DNA from: DHVE2 group archaeon
GTDB lineage: Archaea; Thermoplasmatota; Thermoplasmata; Thermoplasmatales; Aciduliprofundaceae
Direction of reading: 5' to 3'
DNA: 64,000 nt
NCBI GenBank assembly: GCA_015523125.1
Contig: WAKX01000032.1
Span: 1 to 64,000, forward strand
The stretch's first letter is position 1. Each line of letters opens with the position of its first letter. A model generated the notes under the pieces. It did not search any database, was not told the DNA's origin, and saw only the letters and a program-made list of their open reading frames with translations. Both the position numbers and the translations under genes were made by a program. Of the stretch, positions 26,998 to 37,396 are shown one piece after another.

Positions 26998-29900
26998 ATG
27001 AAAAAGTGGGCAGCACTTATCATAACCTTGCTTGTTCTGTCCTCCGCGGGATTTGCCATGTTCTCGCACCAGCAGAATATCGTAAAGAGAAATGTAACGC
27101 AAAAAGTATTCAAGCTAAACCTAAACGATTCTGAACTCGAAGTGAGAGCAAACGGATTGGACCCAAACGGTAGCTTTCCTTACAATCTGCAGGCTCTTCC
27201 GCTCTACGAAAACATGAAAATAAGTTCTGCATACGCAGGAGATGTTAATCATGATGGACGCCCCGATGTTGTAACTGTATCTTACAGACAGGAGAATATG
27301 AGCATCTACCTAAATCACGGAGGATTTGTAAATGTAACGCCGGATCTGATTCTTAACTCCTCAACAGGGCTTTATCATCCAACGGACGTGGTAATTGTGG
27401 ATGAGCAAATAGCGGTATCATGCCACAATGACAGCAGCACAACCCTGTCTGACTACGATAAAGTCCTGGTTTACAATCTAACTGATCCAACAAATCCCAT
27501 TGCCCTGAGTCCACCCGTCATATCGGGGGGAAATAACGTGCCCGTGATAATAAAATCGCTGGTAGTGGGTGATTTCGACGATGATTCTCAAAAAGATATT
27601 GCGGCTGCGTACAGCACAAATTCTTCATCCTTCGGACAGAATAGCAGAATTGCCATATACTCCTCTCCATTTACTAATGGAGAATCTCCGAAAACGATTT
27701 CGTTGGGCGCAAATATCACTCGTATGGCTGCGGGAGATTTCAACGGAGACGGCAAAGACGACTTGGCGGTTATACTTGACGGGGGAAAGAAGATAAATGT
27801 GTACTATCAGGGAACCAATGGATTACCCACACAACCCTCCATTGTATTAAACACGAATTCCTCCACAGATATTTTGGCGGCGCGCATAAATGCAGATAAT
27901 ATAAAGGATTTGGTTGTGTCAAATTTTGTCTCTGGAAACATATCTATATACTTCGGCAGTTCTTCAGGATTGGAAGCGAATCCTTCGCTGAATCTAAGTG
28001 CGGGGCCCGGGGTCATAGCAATTGGGGTGGGCAGATTCAATAAAGACCATGTTCCTGATATAATCGCATCTTACATAAACAAAGAGATCTACGGATATGT
28101 GGAATATCCTCGACCCATGGCCATATTCAACGGACCGCTCCATGATGGGCAAGAACCAAATAGAATGATATACGCGGGTTCCAATGTGATCAGATTGCAG
28201 GTGGCGGATTTCGATGCAAACGGAATGGACGATTTATTGGTGGGTGCCACAGGGGGCAAAGGAGATAGCCCGTCTCTTCCGTACATTCTGTATCAAAGGG
28301 ACAATTCGCTCAAAGGAATCGCGGATCAGGCGCTACACGGAGGGATATATCCCACAGGAATCACTTTGGGGGACGTAAACGGTGATAAAATCAAAGACCT
28401 AATCGTTGCGGAAACCGGTTCCAATTCTACCGCTGTGTTTCTAAACGATGGCCACGGGTTCCCGGTCACACCGAGCACAACCGTGCCCGTATATGGATAC
28501 CCGTATTACGTGGCCGCGGGACATTTAGATTCGGATAATAAAGAGGACTTTGCGGTGAGCCACATTTTGGACAACAATGTAACCCTCTACCTGAGCTCAG
28601 CCGGAGAATTATTGAATTTAACATCTTCCCTGAACAACACCGCCAGAATTTGGATAGGAGATATCAACGGCGACGGGAAGAACGACGTGGTTGTGAACTC
28701 TTATAAATCCTCTGGAATCGACATATTCTACGGAGACCACTTCACTGATGGAGAAGCGCCGAACTTAACTATTCCCCTAAGTTCGCCTGCTCAGGATTTC
28801 GCTGTGATTAATCTTTCATCTTCCAACTATCCCGGGATAGCTGTTGTTTTACCTGGAAAATTAGTGATATTCAACCAAACTTCGCCTGGAAACTTCCAGG
28901 TACAAAACACCATAAACGCCGATTCGGGAGTTTATCTTGTGTCATGCGCAGCGGGCGATTTTAACCATGATGGAGAGATGGATTTGGTGGTTACAGGGTT
29001 GGTAACAAACTACATTTCTTCCTACGCGGTTCTTTTACAAAATAATGGGAATTTTAATACTGCCCAGTATTCAGGCTACTTACCAGGAAAAGTTTTAGAT
29101 GTGAAAACTGGCGATTTCAACGACGACGGCATCACCGATTTTGCGGTTCCAAGTTCGCTGGGAATGACTCTCATCGGCTATTTCAATGGCACGGGGTTCA
29201 ATTTCGATTACCTTGCTTCTGATCAGAATCCAGTATCTCTAGCGGTAGGAGACATCAACGGCGATGGAAAAGACGATATTGCCACGAGTACCGATGGCCC
29301 CGATGTGGACAATTTCCCGATAGAGATGGGAATGATCGATGTGTATTTCCAAAAGGATACACCGCCCATAGCAAACATAACAGTACTCAATTATTCTTAT
29401 GAGGGATCACCCATAAAGCTCTCCGGTGAGAACTCTACTGACACCATATCCGACGCGGATTCTCTAAACTACACGTGGTACCTCTGGAACGAGTCCAGCG
29501 CAAGCTGGGATATAATCGGGTACGGGGTCAATATAACATACATACCCCCACAGCAGGGTACTTATAATTTCACCCTAAAGGTGACGGACAAAGAAGGCCT
29601 GTACGATTATGCAACCACCAACGTTACGGTTTTAGATACGAAGCCGCGGGTTAATTTCTCCTATTACAACGCTATCGAGGGGCAAAAAACGGAGTTCGTA
29701 GCGGATATTTACGCGTACGATGGAATTTACGCAATTTACTGGGACATGAACGGCGATGGGATATGGGACTTCACAAATGAATCGGAGGTGAATTACACCT
29801 ACGCCGAGAACGGCACATATTACGTGAATCTCACAGTTGTAGATGGAGATGGGAGCGTGGGCTATGTAAATAAAAGCGTGGTGATTAACGATACTTCCCC

Positions 29901-31662
29901 AACGTGCTCCTTCTCATATTACCCCACAACTATCTACGAGGGGCAAAACGTTACTTTCGTGAGCAACACCAACTCATATGATGAGGTAGTCAACTGGACA
30001 TGGAGATTTGGAAACAATTTGAGATACGGTAAAGATGTGAATTACACTTTTCCATCGCAGGGAAACTACATAGTTAATTTGACCGTGCGGGACTCGGACG
30101 GCTCATTGGGGTGGAGCGAGCAAACGGTAATCGTTCTGGATACTATGCCCGTAATCAATTTCACATACAACGGAACTTACGAGGGAACGCAGTTCCATTT
30201 TTATTCCCACGTGGATTCTTACGATAGCATATCGAGTTATTATTGGGATTTCGGCGATGGGCAAAGCTCAAAGGAAGAGAATCCCACCCATGTTTTCGCC
30301 CAACAGGGCTCTTATTTAGTCACACTATTCGTGAACGATTCCGACGGTTCCAACGTTAGCTATTCTCAACTCGTGGAGGTGGAAGACCAGAATCCATCCG
30401 TGTGCTTTAACTATTCAAACGCCGTGGAAGGAGAGCCCGTACAATTCACAGCGGATATCCATTCTTACGATGGCATTGTCTCGATTCTCTGGACCTTCGG
30501 AGACGGTGGCACATCCAATGAGACCAATCCAACGCACATATACGAGCAAAACGGGGCTTACAACGTTACAGTAGTAGTGAAAGAAGCGGATGGAGATTCG
30601 GCGGAATGCAGCAAGGATGTTTTTGTTGAAGATACCTCTCCGGTTATCTCTTTGAAGGTGGATGGATCTTCCAGCGTTATTGAAGATTCGATAATTCATC
30701 TAAACGCTACTGGCACGACAGCATACGATGGAATAAAAGAATACCTGTGGGACTTCAACTACTCCGGAAAATTCGCCTCTGACTTGGAGACAAAAACACC
30801 TCTGGCCACAACCAGTTACCCGGAGATGGGTCATTACGTCATTGCCCTCATGGTTATTGACGGAGATGGAAGTGCATCCATCGCGACAGTGAGTGTTATT
30901 GTGAATAATGTAAAACCGGTTGCAAATTTCACTTATGTGGTAAATCAGAACGAAGTGAGATTTGACGCTTCATCCACGTACGACACCCCCTCGGATAAAA
31001 ACATACTGAACTATACGTGGGACTTCGGAGATGGAACAACTGGATACGGAGAAATTGTAACTCACACATACTCAAAACCCGGAAATTACACAATAACATT
31101 AACTGTGGTGGATAACGATGGAGCTACGAGCCAAAAGACGATACATGTGAGAATAAGTTCAATTCCTTCTTCGCTTCCCTCATCCCGCGGAGGATTTTCG
31201 TGGCTTTTGTTGATCATAATACTCGCACTTATTGGAGCTCTCATAGGGTTATTGCTCGTTATGAACAAGAAGAAGTACACGGTGGACGATGTATACCTAA
31301 TAGCAGATTCGGGAGTTCTCATCCACCATGCAACCCGCAGATTGAAACCGGATATGGACGAGGATATACTATCAAGTATGCTGGTGGCAGTTCAGGAATT
31401 CATAAAAGATGCCTTTAAAGGTGAGGATAATGTGACCCTGAAGAGCATGGACTTCGGTGACAAGAAGATTCAGATTCACAAAGGTAAAAAGCTGTTTCTG
31501 GCAATGGTGAGCAGCAGTAATATCCCGAAGAAGCTGGAGAACAAAGCTCAGGAAATACTAGAAGAAATAGAGGAGAAGTACAAGGATATTCTAGACACAT
31601 GGGACGGCGATGTGTCGGCATTCAGAGGCGTCGGAGATATACTGAAGAAAATATGGGAGTGA
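26998..31662 (+). CDS. Giant surface protein: FG-GAP/VCBS repeats, seven PKD domains, membrane helix, longin-like cytoplasmic domain
   Basis: A 1554-residue protein. A signal peptide (MKKWAALIITLLVLSSAGFA) leads into about 13 FG-GAP/VCBS repeats (residues ~65-780) with calcium-type loops such as GDVNHDGRPDVV and GDFNGDGKDDLA, enough for two seven-bladed propellers. About seven PKD domains follow (~788-1390; WDFGDGQSS, WTFGDGGTS), then a membrane helix (~1400-1421), KKK, and a 125-residue cytoplasmic domain that recurs in the protein at 44489-45865. The domain order suggests an adhesin or receptor that signals inward. The start is 26998: the in-frame ATG at 26965 overlaps the TATA box. It ends 1 nt from the convergent GTPase gene. 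Confidence 0.85.
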   Translation: MKKWAALIITLLVLSSAGFAMFSHQQNIVKRNVTQKVFKLNLNDSELEVRANGLDPNGSFPYNLQALPLYENMKISSAYAGDVNHDGRPDVVTVSYRQENMSIYLNHGGFVNVTPDLILNSSTGLYHPTDVVIVDEQIAVSCHNDSSTTLSDYDKVLVYNLTDPTNPIALSPPVISGGNNVPVIIKSLVVGDFDDDSQKDIAAAYSTNSSSFGQNSRIAIYSSPFTNGESPKTISLGANITRMAAGDFNGDGKDDLAVILDGGKKINVYYQGTNGLPTQPSIVLNTNSSTDILAARINADNIKDLVVSNFVSGNISIYFGSSSGLEANPSLNLSAGPGVIAIGVGRFNKDHVPDIIASYINKEIYGYVEYPRPMAIFNGPLHDGQEPNRMIYAGSNVIRLQVADFDANGMDDLLVGATGGKGDSPSLPYILYQRDNSLKGIADQALHGGIYPTGITLGDVNGDKIKDLIVAETGSNSTAVFLNDGHGFPVTPSTTVPVYGYPYYVAAGHLDSDNKEDFAVSHILDNNVTLYLSSAGELLNLTSSLNNTARIWIGDINGDGKNDVVVNSYKSSGIDIFYGDHFTDGEAPNLTIPLSSPAQDFAVINLSSSNYPGIAVVLPGKLVIFNQTSPGNFQVQNTINADSGVYLVSCAAGDFNHDGEMDLVVTGLVTNYISSYAVLLQNNGNFNTAQYSGYLPGKVLDVKTGDFNDDGITDFAVPSSLGMTLIGYFNGTGFNFDYLASDQNPVSLAVGDINGDGKDDIATSTDGPDVDNFPIEMGMIDVYFQKDTPPIANITVLNYSYEGSPIKLSGENSTDTISDADSLNYTWYLWNESSASWDIIGYGVNITYIPPQQGTYNFTLKVTDKEGLYDYATTNVTVLDTKPRVNFSYYNAIEGQKTEFVADIYAYDGIYAIYWDMNGDGIWDFTNESEVNYTYAENGTYYVNLTVVDGDGSVGYVNKSVVINDTSPTCSFSYYPTTIYEGQNVTFVSNTNSYDEVVNWTWRFGNNLRYGKDVNYTFPSQGNYIVNLTVRDSDGSLGWSEQTVIVLDTMPVINFTYNGTYEGTQFHFYSHVDSYDSISSYYWDFGDGQSSKEENPTHVFAQQGSYLVTLFVNDSDGSNVSYSQLVEVEDQNPSVCFNYSNAVEGEPVQFTADIHSYDGIVSILWTFGDGGTSNETNPTHIYEQNGAYNVTVVVKEADGDSAECSKDVFVEDTSPVISLKVDGSSSVIEDSIIHLNATGTTAYDGIKEYLWDFNYSGKFASDLETKTPLATTSYPEMGHYVIALMVIDGDGSASIATVSVIVNNVKPVANFTYVVNQNEVRFDASSTYDTPSDKNILNYTWDFGDGTTGYGEIVTHTYSKPGNYTITLTVVDNDGATSQKTIHVRISSIPSSLPSSRGGFSWLLLIIILALIGALIGLLLVMNKKKYTVDDVYLIADSGVLIHHATRRLKPDMDEDILSSMLVAVQEFIKDAFKGEDNVTLKSMDFGDKKIQIHKGKKLFLAMVSSSNIPKKLENKAQEILEEIEEKYKDILDTWDGDVSAFRGVGDILKKIWE

Positions 31663-31663
31663 A

Positions 31664-32458
31664 TCATCTAACTTTTCTCAAAATTTCCAATCTCTTCATT
31701 TTTAGCTTTCTAGCTTCGTCTTCCCCTTTGAAGCTCTTCTCGACGCTCTCCAGAAGATCCACGAATTTTCTAACTTCTTCGTAATTTGGATTCTTGATAT
31801 CTAAATTAGCTTCCTCCGCCTGTCGCCGCACGATGGGCATTGCATCGTTCATATCTCCGTAATTCTTGGAGAAATCGTAGATTATGGAATCGAGGGCATC
31901 TTTAATGGTCTTTATTTCTTTCTCTAACCCTACATTTTCATTCTTATCCACCTTTTTTCTCAACACGTATCTCGCTATTTCAGTGAATGCTTGCTCCACA
32001 TTTTCCCCTGTTTTTGCACTGGTTAGATGATAAACTGTGTGATATTTCTCAGAAATAGTCCCAAGGTCATCCTCTGTAATTTCCCAATTGGGCAGGTCCC
32101 TCTTATTACCGAGGAAAACAATGGGTATACCGGGGGAAATTTTGTAAAGCTGAGGAATCCAGTAAGACTCTAAAGATTCTAATGTGCTTCTCCTAGTTAA
32201 ATCAGCAACCATGAGCGCACCATCGGTACCCTTGTACGACGCCCACTGCACCCTTTCGTACCCCTTTTGACCTAATATATCCCAAATCAAAAGCGTAATT
32301 TCGTAGTTTTCCAAAGTTATAGTTTTCTTCGAAACTCGCGTTCCTATGGTCGTGATATACTTTTCATCGAATTTGTTCATCACAAATCTTCTTATCAACG
32401 ATGTTTTACCAACGGCTCCATCTCCCAAAAGTACCACTTTTTTCTTCACAACGTGCAT
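31664..32458 (-). CDS. Rab/Arf-like small GTPase with C-terminal helical extension (second copy)
   Basis: 264 residues. The G domain (1-~170) is complete: GDGAVGKTS (G1), TTIGTR in switch I, WDILGQKGYE (G3 with the catalytic-type Gln), NKRD (G4), TSAKTG (G5). A ~90-residue extension, mostly alpha-helical and charged (NVGLEKEIKTIKDALDSI; VRKFVDLLESVEKSFKGEDE), is absent from the paralogue at 2067-2585. No lipidation cysteine. The stop lies next to the stop of the giant surface gene, whose cytoplasmic domain resembles longin-type GTPase partners; a functional link is inference. Confidence 0.87.
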   Translation of the reverse strand: MHVVKKKVVLLGDGAVGKTSLIRRFVMNKFDEKYITTIGTRVSKKTITLENYEITLLIWDILGQKGYERVQWASYKGTDGALMVADLTRRSTLESLESYWIPQLYKISPGIPIVFLGNKRDLPNWEITEDDLGTISEKYHTVYHLTSAKTGENVEQAFTEIARYVLRKKVDKNENVGLEKEIKTIKDALDSIIYDFSKNYGDMNDAMPIVRRQAEEANLDIKNPNYEEVRKFVDLLESVEKSFKGEDEARKLKMKRLEILRKVR

Positions 32459-32496
32459 GATTAGTCAATGAACTCGCAATATTTAAAAATTTACGA

Positions 32497-32877
32497 TTAT
32501 TTCACAAGTATACTCTGAAAGCACCCGGGATGGTCAATCTCAAGTTTTCTAATTATGTATTTCTTCACCCAGTACTTGCCTTTTCTGTACACGGGAATTA
32601 CGTGAAAAACTTCTAAAACTCGCGCGTCCCGCTCATCTTCCACATATCCCTCATCCAAACCGGCGGGCACGAAGAAAGAAACAGGAAGGAGCAAAGAATC
32701 GAGGGGAAGAGTTACATTTTCCGCAATTATGTTTATGCACCCTTCGTCAATTTTTATTTTCTCTTTTCCAACCTCAATCCACGGCTCTTTTAGAAGCTTG
32801 CGGATGCTCTTCCTCTTTTTTATTATTCCCCTGTTAACATTGAGCATCTCCGCCTTTATGATATTCTCTATGCCCAT
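32497..32877 (-). CDS. UPF0216/DUF61 family protein
   Basis: A 126-residue archaeal protein with the UPF0216 pattern: a start helix, LNVNRGIIKKRKSIRKLLKEPWIEV, then IDEGCINIIAENV and LLLPVSFFVPAGLDEGY. Function unknown. An AAAAATAAATT box 27 nt upstream of the ATG fits leaderless expression. Divergent from the PP-loop gene. Confidence 0.72.
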   Translation of the reverse strand: MGIENIIKAEMLNVNRGIIKKRKSIRKLLKEPWIEVGKEKIKIDEGCINIIAENVTLPLDSLLLPVSFFVPAGLDEGYVEDERDARVLEVFHVIPVYRKGKYWVKKYIIRKLEIDHPGCFQSILVK

Positions 32878-32954
32878 GAGGGAACATGCGCATTTGCTAA
32901 TTTATTTTTGCGAGTAAGAGGATAAATTATAAATCAAACCCGCCATGCACTCCC

Positions 32955-34220
32955 GTGCAAATCGGTTACTGTCCAAAATGCAACGTTCCCGTGCTTGGCA
33001 AAAGATGCGAGCTCTGCGGCAGAGAGCCAATACCTTTGAGATTTCACGACTTAGGGGATATCAGGCCCATATCCAGAAAGGAGAGAAATATTCTCCTCGC
33101 TCAAATCTCTCTGAAAGAAGCGAGAAACTACCTCAAAAATCGCCTGATTTTATTATCAAAGCAGCCCGGATTAGATTATCGGAGGGACATTTTCGTGGAC
33201 GGGTACAAAATAGGAACCTTAGAATACGTGAAGGATGAAAGTTGGAGGTACCGCTTCGTCCCAACTGGCAAGGGTGCGGCCCTGATTCACGCCCTAACCT
33301 CGCACATAGATTTCGAAATTCGAGAGAAGGGGCATTTGAAGGGGAAAAAAATACGGAAAAAAATAGAGGGGGATTGGAATATCGTGCGCGCGGGAAACTG
33401 CATAGGAGTCGCAATCCCCACAGAAACTGGAGCAAAGATAAAGGACATATACTGCCGGAAGGTGAATACGAAGAGAAAAACGGGAATAAAAGACGCGATA
33501 AAGGCGAATCTGGGGCACATGGCGTACATTGAGAAAAAGAGCATAGAGATAATAAAGAGAGAAAAACCAGAGTACGTGGCATTCTCCGGAGGCAAGGATA
33601 GCGAAGTGACGCTTTACCTTGCGCACAAAGCAGGGGTGAAGAAGGCAATATTCGCCAACACCGGCCTAGAATTCCCGGAGACCGAGAGGTTCGTGTACAA
33701 CTTCGCCGATTATTTGGGGATTGAATTGATTGAATTGCAACCGAAGAAAGATTTCTGGAGCGTTGTTGATTCTTTCGGAATTCCGACGAAGGATCATCGG
33801 TGGTGCACAAAGTATCTGAAATTAGAAAATTTGAAAAAGTTTAAAGGAACAATCGCCGACGGCACGAGGAAGTACGAGTCCGTGGCCAGAATGGGAAGGG
33901 GGAGGAGCAGTACCCTGGGGAATTTGCGAGTCGTATATCCCATTTTCAACTGGCTCTCATTGGAAGTGTGGCTCTACATTCACATGAAAGGTCTGCCATA
34001 CAATCCCCTTTACGACATGGGCTACGAGCGAATAGGCTGCTACATGTGTCCCGCAATGCTAAATGCGGAGTTCCACAACGTGAAGAGAACGCATCCTTCT
34101 CTCTATAAGAAGTGGAAGAATTACCTCCTGAAAAAAGGGTTCAGTGAAGAGGAGATAGAAGACGGGCTGTGGAGATGGAAGGAGCTGCCGGCGAAGATGA
34201 AGGAATTGGGGAAATCTTAA
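32955..34220 (+). CDS. PP-loop ATPase of the PAPS reductase family with N-terminal zinc ribbon
   Basis: A 421-residue protein. An N-terminal zinc ribbon (YCPKCNVPVLGKRCELCGRE) is followed by an RNA-binding-like region up to ~200 that may include a PUA-like fold (GDWNIVRAGNCIGVAI). The PP-loop domain has FSGGKDSEVTLYLAH, then ANTGLEFPETERFV and the cysteine cluster RWCTKYLKLENL ... GCYMCPAM. Archaeal members of this class are annotated as PAPS reductases but may be RNA-modifying or sulfur-transfer enzymes; the N-terminal part favours RNA. GTG start 25 nt behind TTATAAAT, so leaderless. Confidence 0.78.
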   Translation: MQIGYCPKCNVPVLGKRCELCGREPIPLRFHDLGDIRPISRKERNILLAQISLKEARNYLKNRLILLSKQPGLDYRRDIFVDGYKIGTLEYVKDESWRYRFVPTGKGAALIHALTSHIDFEIREKGHLKGKKIRKKIEGDWNIVRAGNCIGVAIPTETGAKIKDIYCRKVNTKRKTGIKDAIKANLGHMAYIEKKSIEIIKREKPEYVAFSGGKDSEVTLYLAHKAGVKKAIFANTGLEFPETERFVYNFADYLGIELIELQPKKDFWSVVDSFGIPTKDHRWCTKYLKLENLKKFKGTIADGTRKYESVARMGRGRSSTLGNLRVVYPIFNWLSLEVWLYIHMKGLPYNPLYDMGYERIGCYMCPAMLNAEFHNVKRTHPSLYKKWKNYLLKKGFSEEEIEDGLWRWKELPAKMKELGKS

Positions 34221-34245
34221 TTACTCGCTCATTATTTCGGGATGT

Positions 34246-35988
34246 ATGAATATTCGTCAGCCTATCGTAAGCGTTTTAGGTCACGTGGATCACGGTAAAA
34301 CTACAGTCTTAGATAAAATTAGAGGATCCGCAGTGGTGCAGAGAGAAGCGGGAAAAATCACCCAGCATATTGGTGCAACTGAGGTGCCAATCGATGCCAT
34401 CTACCGCATCTGCGGACCTTTGATGAAGGGGAAGAGCTTCAAGGTTCCCGGACTTCTCTTCATAGACACTCCCGGTCACGAAGCTTTCACCACGCTCCGC
34501 GCGAGAGGTGGAGCTTTGGCTGATATTGCAGTTCTCGTAATCGACATCAACGAGGGCATAATGCCCCAAACGGTCGAATCGATAAACATTCTCAGGAGAT
34601 ACAAAACTCCATTCGTGATAGCTGCGAACAAAATCGACAGAATTACAGGATGGAAAGATTGTGAGAACGAGCCGTTCATAATGGCCATACAGAAGCAGAA
34701 AGACCGTGTTCAGGAGATGCTGGACGAGAAAATTTATCAGATCGTGGAAAAGCTCTACGAGTTCGGCTTTTCATCGGAGAGATACGATAGAATATCCGAT
34801 TTCACACAGAACATTGCAATCGTGCCAATGAGTGCAAAGATGGGCATAGGAATCTCGGACCTTCTTCTCATCTTAGTGGGCTTGGCGCAGAGATTCTTGG
34901 AGAGAAACCTCAAAACGGAGGAAGGTCCAGGCGAAGGTACGGTTTTAGAAGTGAAGGAAGAGCGAGGTTTGGGAAAGACCATAGACGTCATCGTGTATTC
35001 TGGAACTTTCAAAAAGGGAGATACAATCGTAGTAGGAAGCCATTGCGAGCCCATAGTAACCAAGATAAAGGCAATATTGAAACCCAAACCTCTGGATGAG
35101 ATGAGGGACCCGAGAGATAGATTTATGAATGTAAACGAGGTCCACGCAGCCGCAGGAATAAAAATCGCCGCTCCAAACTTAGAAAACGCCCTCGCCGGCT
35201 CGCCGGTTATAGTGGCCAACGAGAACACCGAGGAAATAGTGGAGAGGGTGCGAAAAGAAACTCACATCAATATAAAAACAAGCGAGGAGGGAGTTATAAT
35301 AAAAGCGGACGCCCTGGGCTCTCTGGAAGCTTTAGCCTATGAATTGGAGCAAGAAGGAATTCCCATAAAGAAAGCAGACATAGGGGACATATCGAAAAGG
35401 GATATCGTGGATGCAGCCACAATCAATAACCCATTCTACAAGGTGATTCTTGGGTTCAACGTTCGCGTTCTTCCGGATGCGCAGCAGGAAGCGTCGAAGG
35501 TTGCTCTGTTCGTGGACAAAGTGATTTATCAGATTGTGGAAGACTACAAAAAATGGCTGGAAGAGAAGAAAAGGGAGATGGACAAGGAGAAGAGAATGGA
35601 AATCACCTTCCCTGGTAAGTTCAAGATTCTCCCAGAGTACATATTCCGCCTCAGCAAACCGGCGATAGTGGGAGTCCGTGTTCTCGGGGGAAGAATCAGG
35701 GTTGGGCAGAGAATTCTAAGGGAAGATGGAAAAGTGGTGGGAAAGATAAAGAGCATAAGGAAGGACGAGGTGAATGTCACTGAGGCCATAATGGGCGATG
35801 AGGTTGCGGTGGCAATAGATGGAGTTACAATTGGAAGGCAAATGAAACCCGATGAGATATACTACATAGACATCCCCGAGGAAGACGCGAGAAAGTTGTT
35901 CAAGATGAACCTGAGCTATGAGGACAAGGAAGTTCTCGACGAGATAGCGAGGATAAAGAGAAAAGAAAGAAACTTCTGGGGTCTGTGA
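34246..35988 (+). CDS. infB: Translation initiation factor aIF5B (archaeal IF-2)
   Basis: A 580-residue GTPase that promotes subunit joining. G domain: [34 protein letters not shown], then MSAKMGIGISDLL. Domains II and III follow, and the C-terminal long helix and beta barrel (FRLSKPAIVGVRVLGGRIRVGQR) bind initiator tRNA. Full length for the archaeal form, with no intein and no N-terminal extension. Promoter box about 27 nt before the ATG. Confidence 0.96.
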   Translation: MNIRQPIVSVLGHVDHGKTTVLDKIRGSAVVQREAGKITQHIGATEVPIDAIYRICGPLMKGKSFKVPGLLFIDTPGHEAFTTLRARGGALADIAVLVIDINEGIMPQTVESINILRRYKTPFVIAANKIDRITGWKDCENEPFIMAIQKQKDRVQEMLDEKIYQIVEKLYEFGFSSERYDRISDFTQNIAIVPMSAKMGIGISDLLLILVGLAQRFLERNLKTEEGPGEGTVLEVKEERGLGKTIDVIVYSGTFKKGDTIVVGSHCEPIVTKIKAILKPKPLDEMRDPRDRFMNVNEVHAAAGIKIAAPNLENALAGSPVIVANENTEEIVERVRKETHINIKTSEEGVIIKADALGSLEALAYELEQEGIPIKKADIGDISKRDIVDAATINNPFYKVILGFNVRVLPDAQQEASKVALFVDKVIYQIVEDYKKWLEEKKREMDKEKRMEITFPGKFKILPEYIFRLSKPAIVGVRVLGGRIRVGQRILREDGKVVGKIKSIRKDEVNVTEAIMGDEVAVAIDGVTIGRQMKPDEIYYIDIPEEDARKLFKMNLSYEDKEVLDEIARIKRKERNFWGL

Positions 35989-36019
35989 AAATTATTAATA
36001 CCCCCTTCAATTTCACCCT

Positions 36020-37381
36020 ATGTCCGATTTCGTTTCAAAACTGGACTCGTTTTTTGGCATAACCGCCAAGGGAAGTTCCTTTAGAACTGAAATTATGGCG
36101 GGATTTACCACATTTATGACAATGGCCTACATAATATTCGTAAACCCTGCAATATTGAGTCAGACAGGAATGCCCTTCGCTCCCCTCGTTACCACTACGG
36201 TTATAGCAACAGCATTCGCCACCATAATAATGGGTATTTACGCAAATAAGCCCTACGCTCTGGCGCCGGGAATGGGGTTGAACGCATACTTCACGTACAG
36301 TGTGGTTCTCACCATGGGATACTCGTGGCAGATAGCCCTTGCCGCGGTGTTCATCGAGGGCCTGATTTTCATAGGGTTATCGGTGACAAATGTGAGAACT
36401 TTAGTGGCCAACGCATTCCCAAAAAATTTGAAGTACTCCATAGGCGCGGGAATAGGTTTGTTTTTGGCAATCATCGGTCTCGAAAACGCGCATATTGTAG
36501 TTGGAAACCCTGCCACACTGATATCCATGGGCAATATTTTAGCTCCGGACGCGCTTTTGGCAATAATAGGAATAATCATAACAATTACCCTCTTCGTGAA
36601 TCGAATAAAGGGCTCACTGCTCTGGGGTATCTTATCGACTACAGCCATAGCAGTTGTTTGGAGCTCACTGGATCCTAATGCGGCTTCGGTCATCTATCCT
36701 TCCGGGTTCTCATTGCCCTCCTCTCCTTTGTCCCTTCCAGCTTCGCCGGCACCCATCGCGATGAAGATGGACTTCTCGGGATTGCTCAATGCAGGGGTTG
36801 TAGGAGTGATATTCGCGTTTTTCATGGTGGATTTCTTCGATACATTGGGCACGGTTACCGGCTTATCCGCGAAAGTGGGTGACTTGGATGAGAATGGAAA
36901 TATACCGAAAAAACCGCTAACCAGAATGCTCCTAACCGACGCTCTCGGCACAACATTCGGCGCCATGATGGGAACTTCCACGGTGACCACTTACATTGAA
37001 AGCGCCGCCGGTGTGGAAGAAGGAGGAAGAACGGGGTTAACGAGCGTTGTAGTGGCCCTTCTATTCACAATCGGATTGTTTATCACACCCATCATCGCTC
37101 TCGTTCCAGCAGCGGCAACAGCCCCGGTTCTTGTCATCGTTGGCCTGTTCATGCTCTCCAACATGGCCCATATCGATTTCAAAGATTATACCGAGTTCAT
37201 TCCTGCATTTTTCACTATGATCATAATGCCCTTCACCTACAGCATCTCCAACGGAATAGGCGCCGGGATCATAACTTACGTAATCGTGAAACTTGCAAAG
37301 AAAAAATACAGGGAAATAAGCTGGATAATGTACCTCTTGGCTATAATCTTCGCCGCCTACTTCATCTGGCTCAGCCTCTAA
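36020..37381 (+). CDS. Adenine/guanine/hypoxanthine permease, AzgA family
   Basis: A 453-residue NCS2-type transporter with about 12-14 membrane helices. Diagnostic stretches: FRTEIMAGFTTFMTMAYIIFVNPAIL, ALAPGMGLNAYFTYSVV, the re-entrant region FFDTLGTVTGLSAKVGD, and TSTVTTYIESAAGVEEGGRTGLTS. The AzgA branch carries purines rather than uracil/xanthine. A TATTAATAC box about 22 nt upstream suggests a leaderless transcript. It converges with the RNase P RNA gene. Confidence 0.9.
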   Translation: MSDFVSKLDSFFGITAKGSSFRTEIMAGFTTFMTMAYIIFVNPAILSQTGMPFAPLVTTTVIATAFATIIMGIYANKPYALAPGMGLNAYFTYSVVLTMGYSWQIALAAVFIEGLIFIGLSVTNVRTLVANAFPKNLKYSIGAGIGLFLAIIGLENAHIVVGNPATLISMGNILAPDALLAIIGIIITITLFVNRIKGSLLWGILSTTAIAVVWSSLDPNAASVIYPSGFSLPSSPLSLPASPAPIAMKMDFSGLLNAGVVGVIFAFFMVDFFDTLGTVTGLSAKVGDLDENGNIPKKPLTRMLLTDALGTTFGAMMGTSTVTTYIESAAGVEEGGRTGLTSVVVALLFTIGLFITPIIALVPAAATAPVLVIVGLFMLSNMAHIDFKDYTEFIPAFFTMIIMPFTYSISNGIGAGIITYVIVKLAKKKYREISWIMYLLAIIFAAYFIWLSL

Positions 37382-37396
37382 TTTTTTTATTTTTGT

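Noticed and set aside
32945-33238. ATG-started frame overlapping the PP-loop gene
   Set aside because: Its product is arginine-rich noise; the GTG at 32955 in the other frame gives a zinc ribbon and PP-loop protein.
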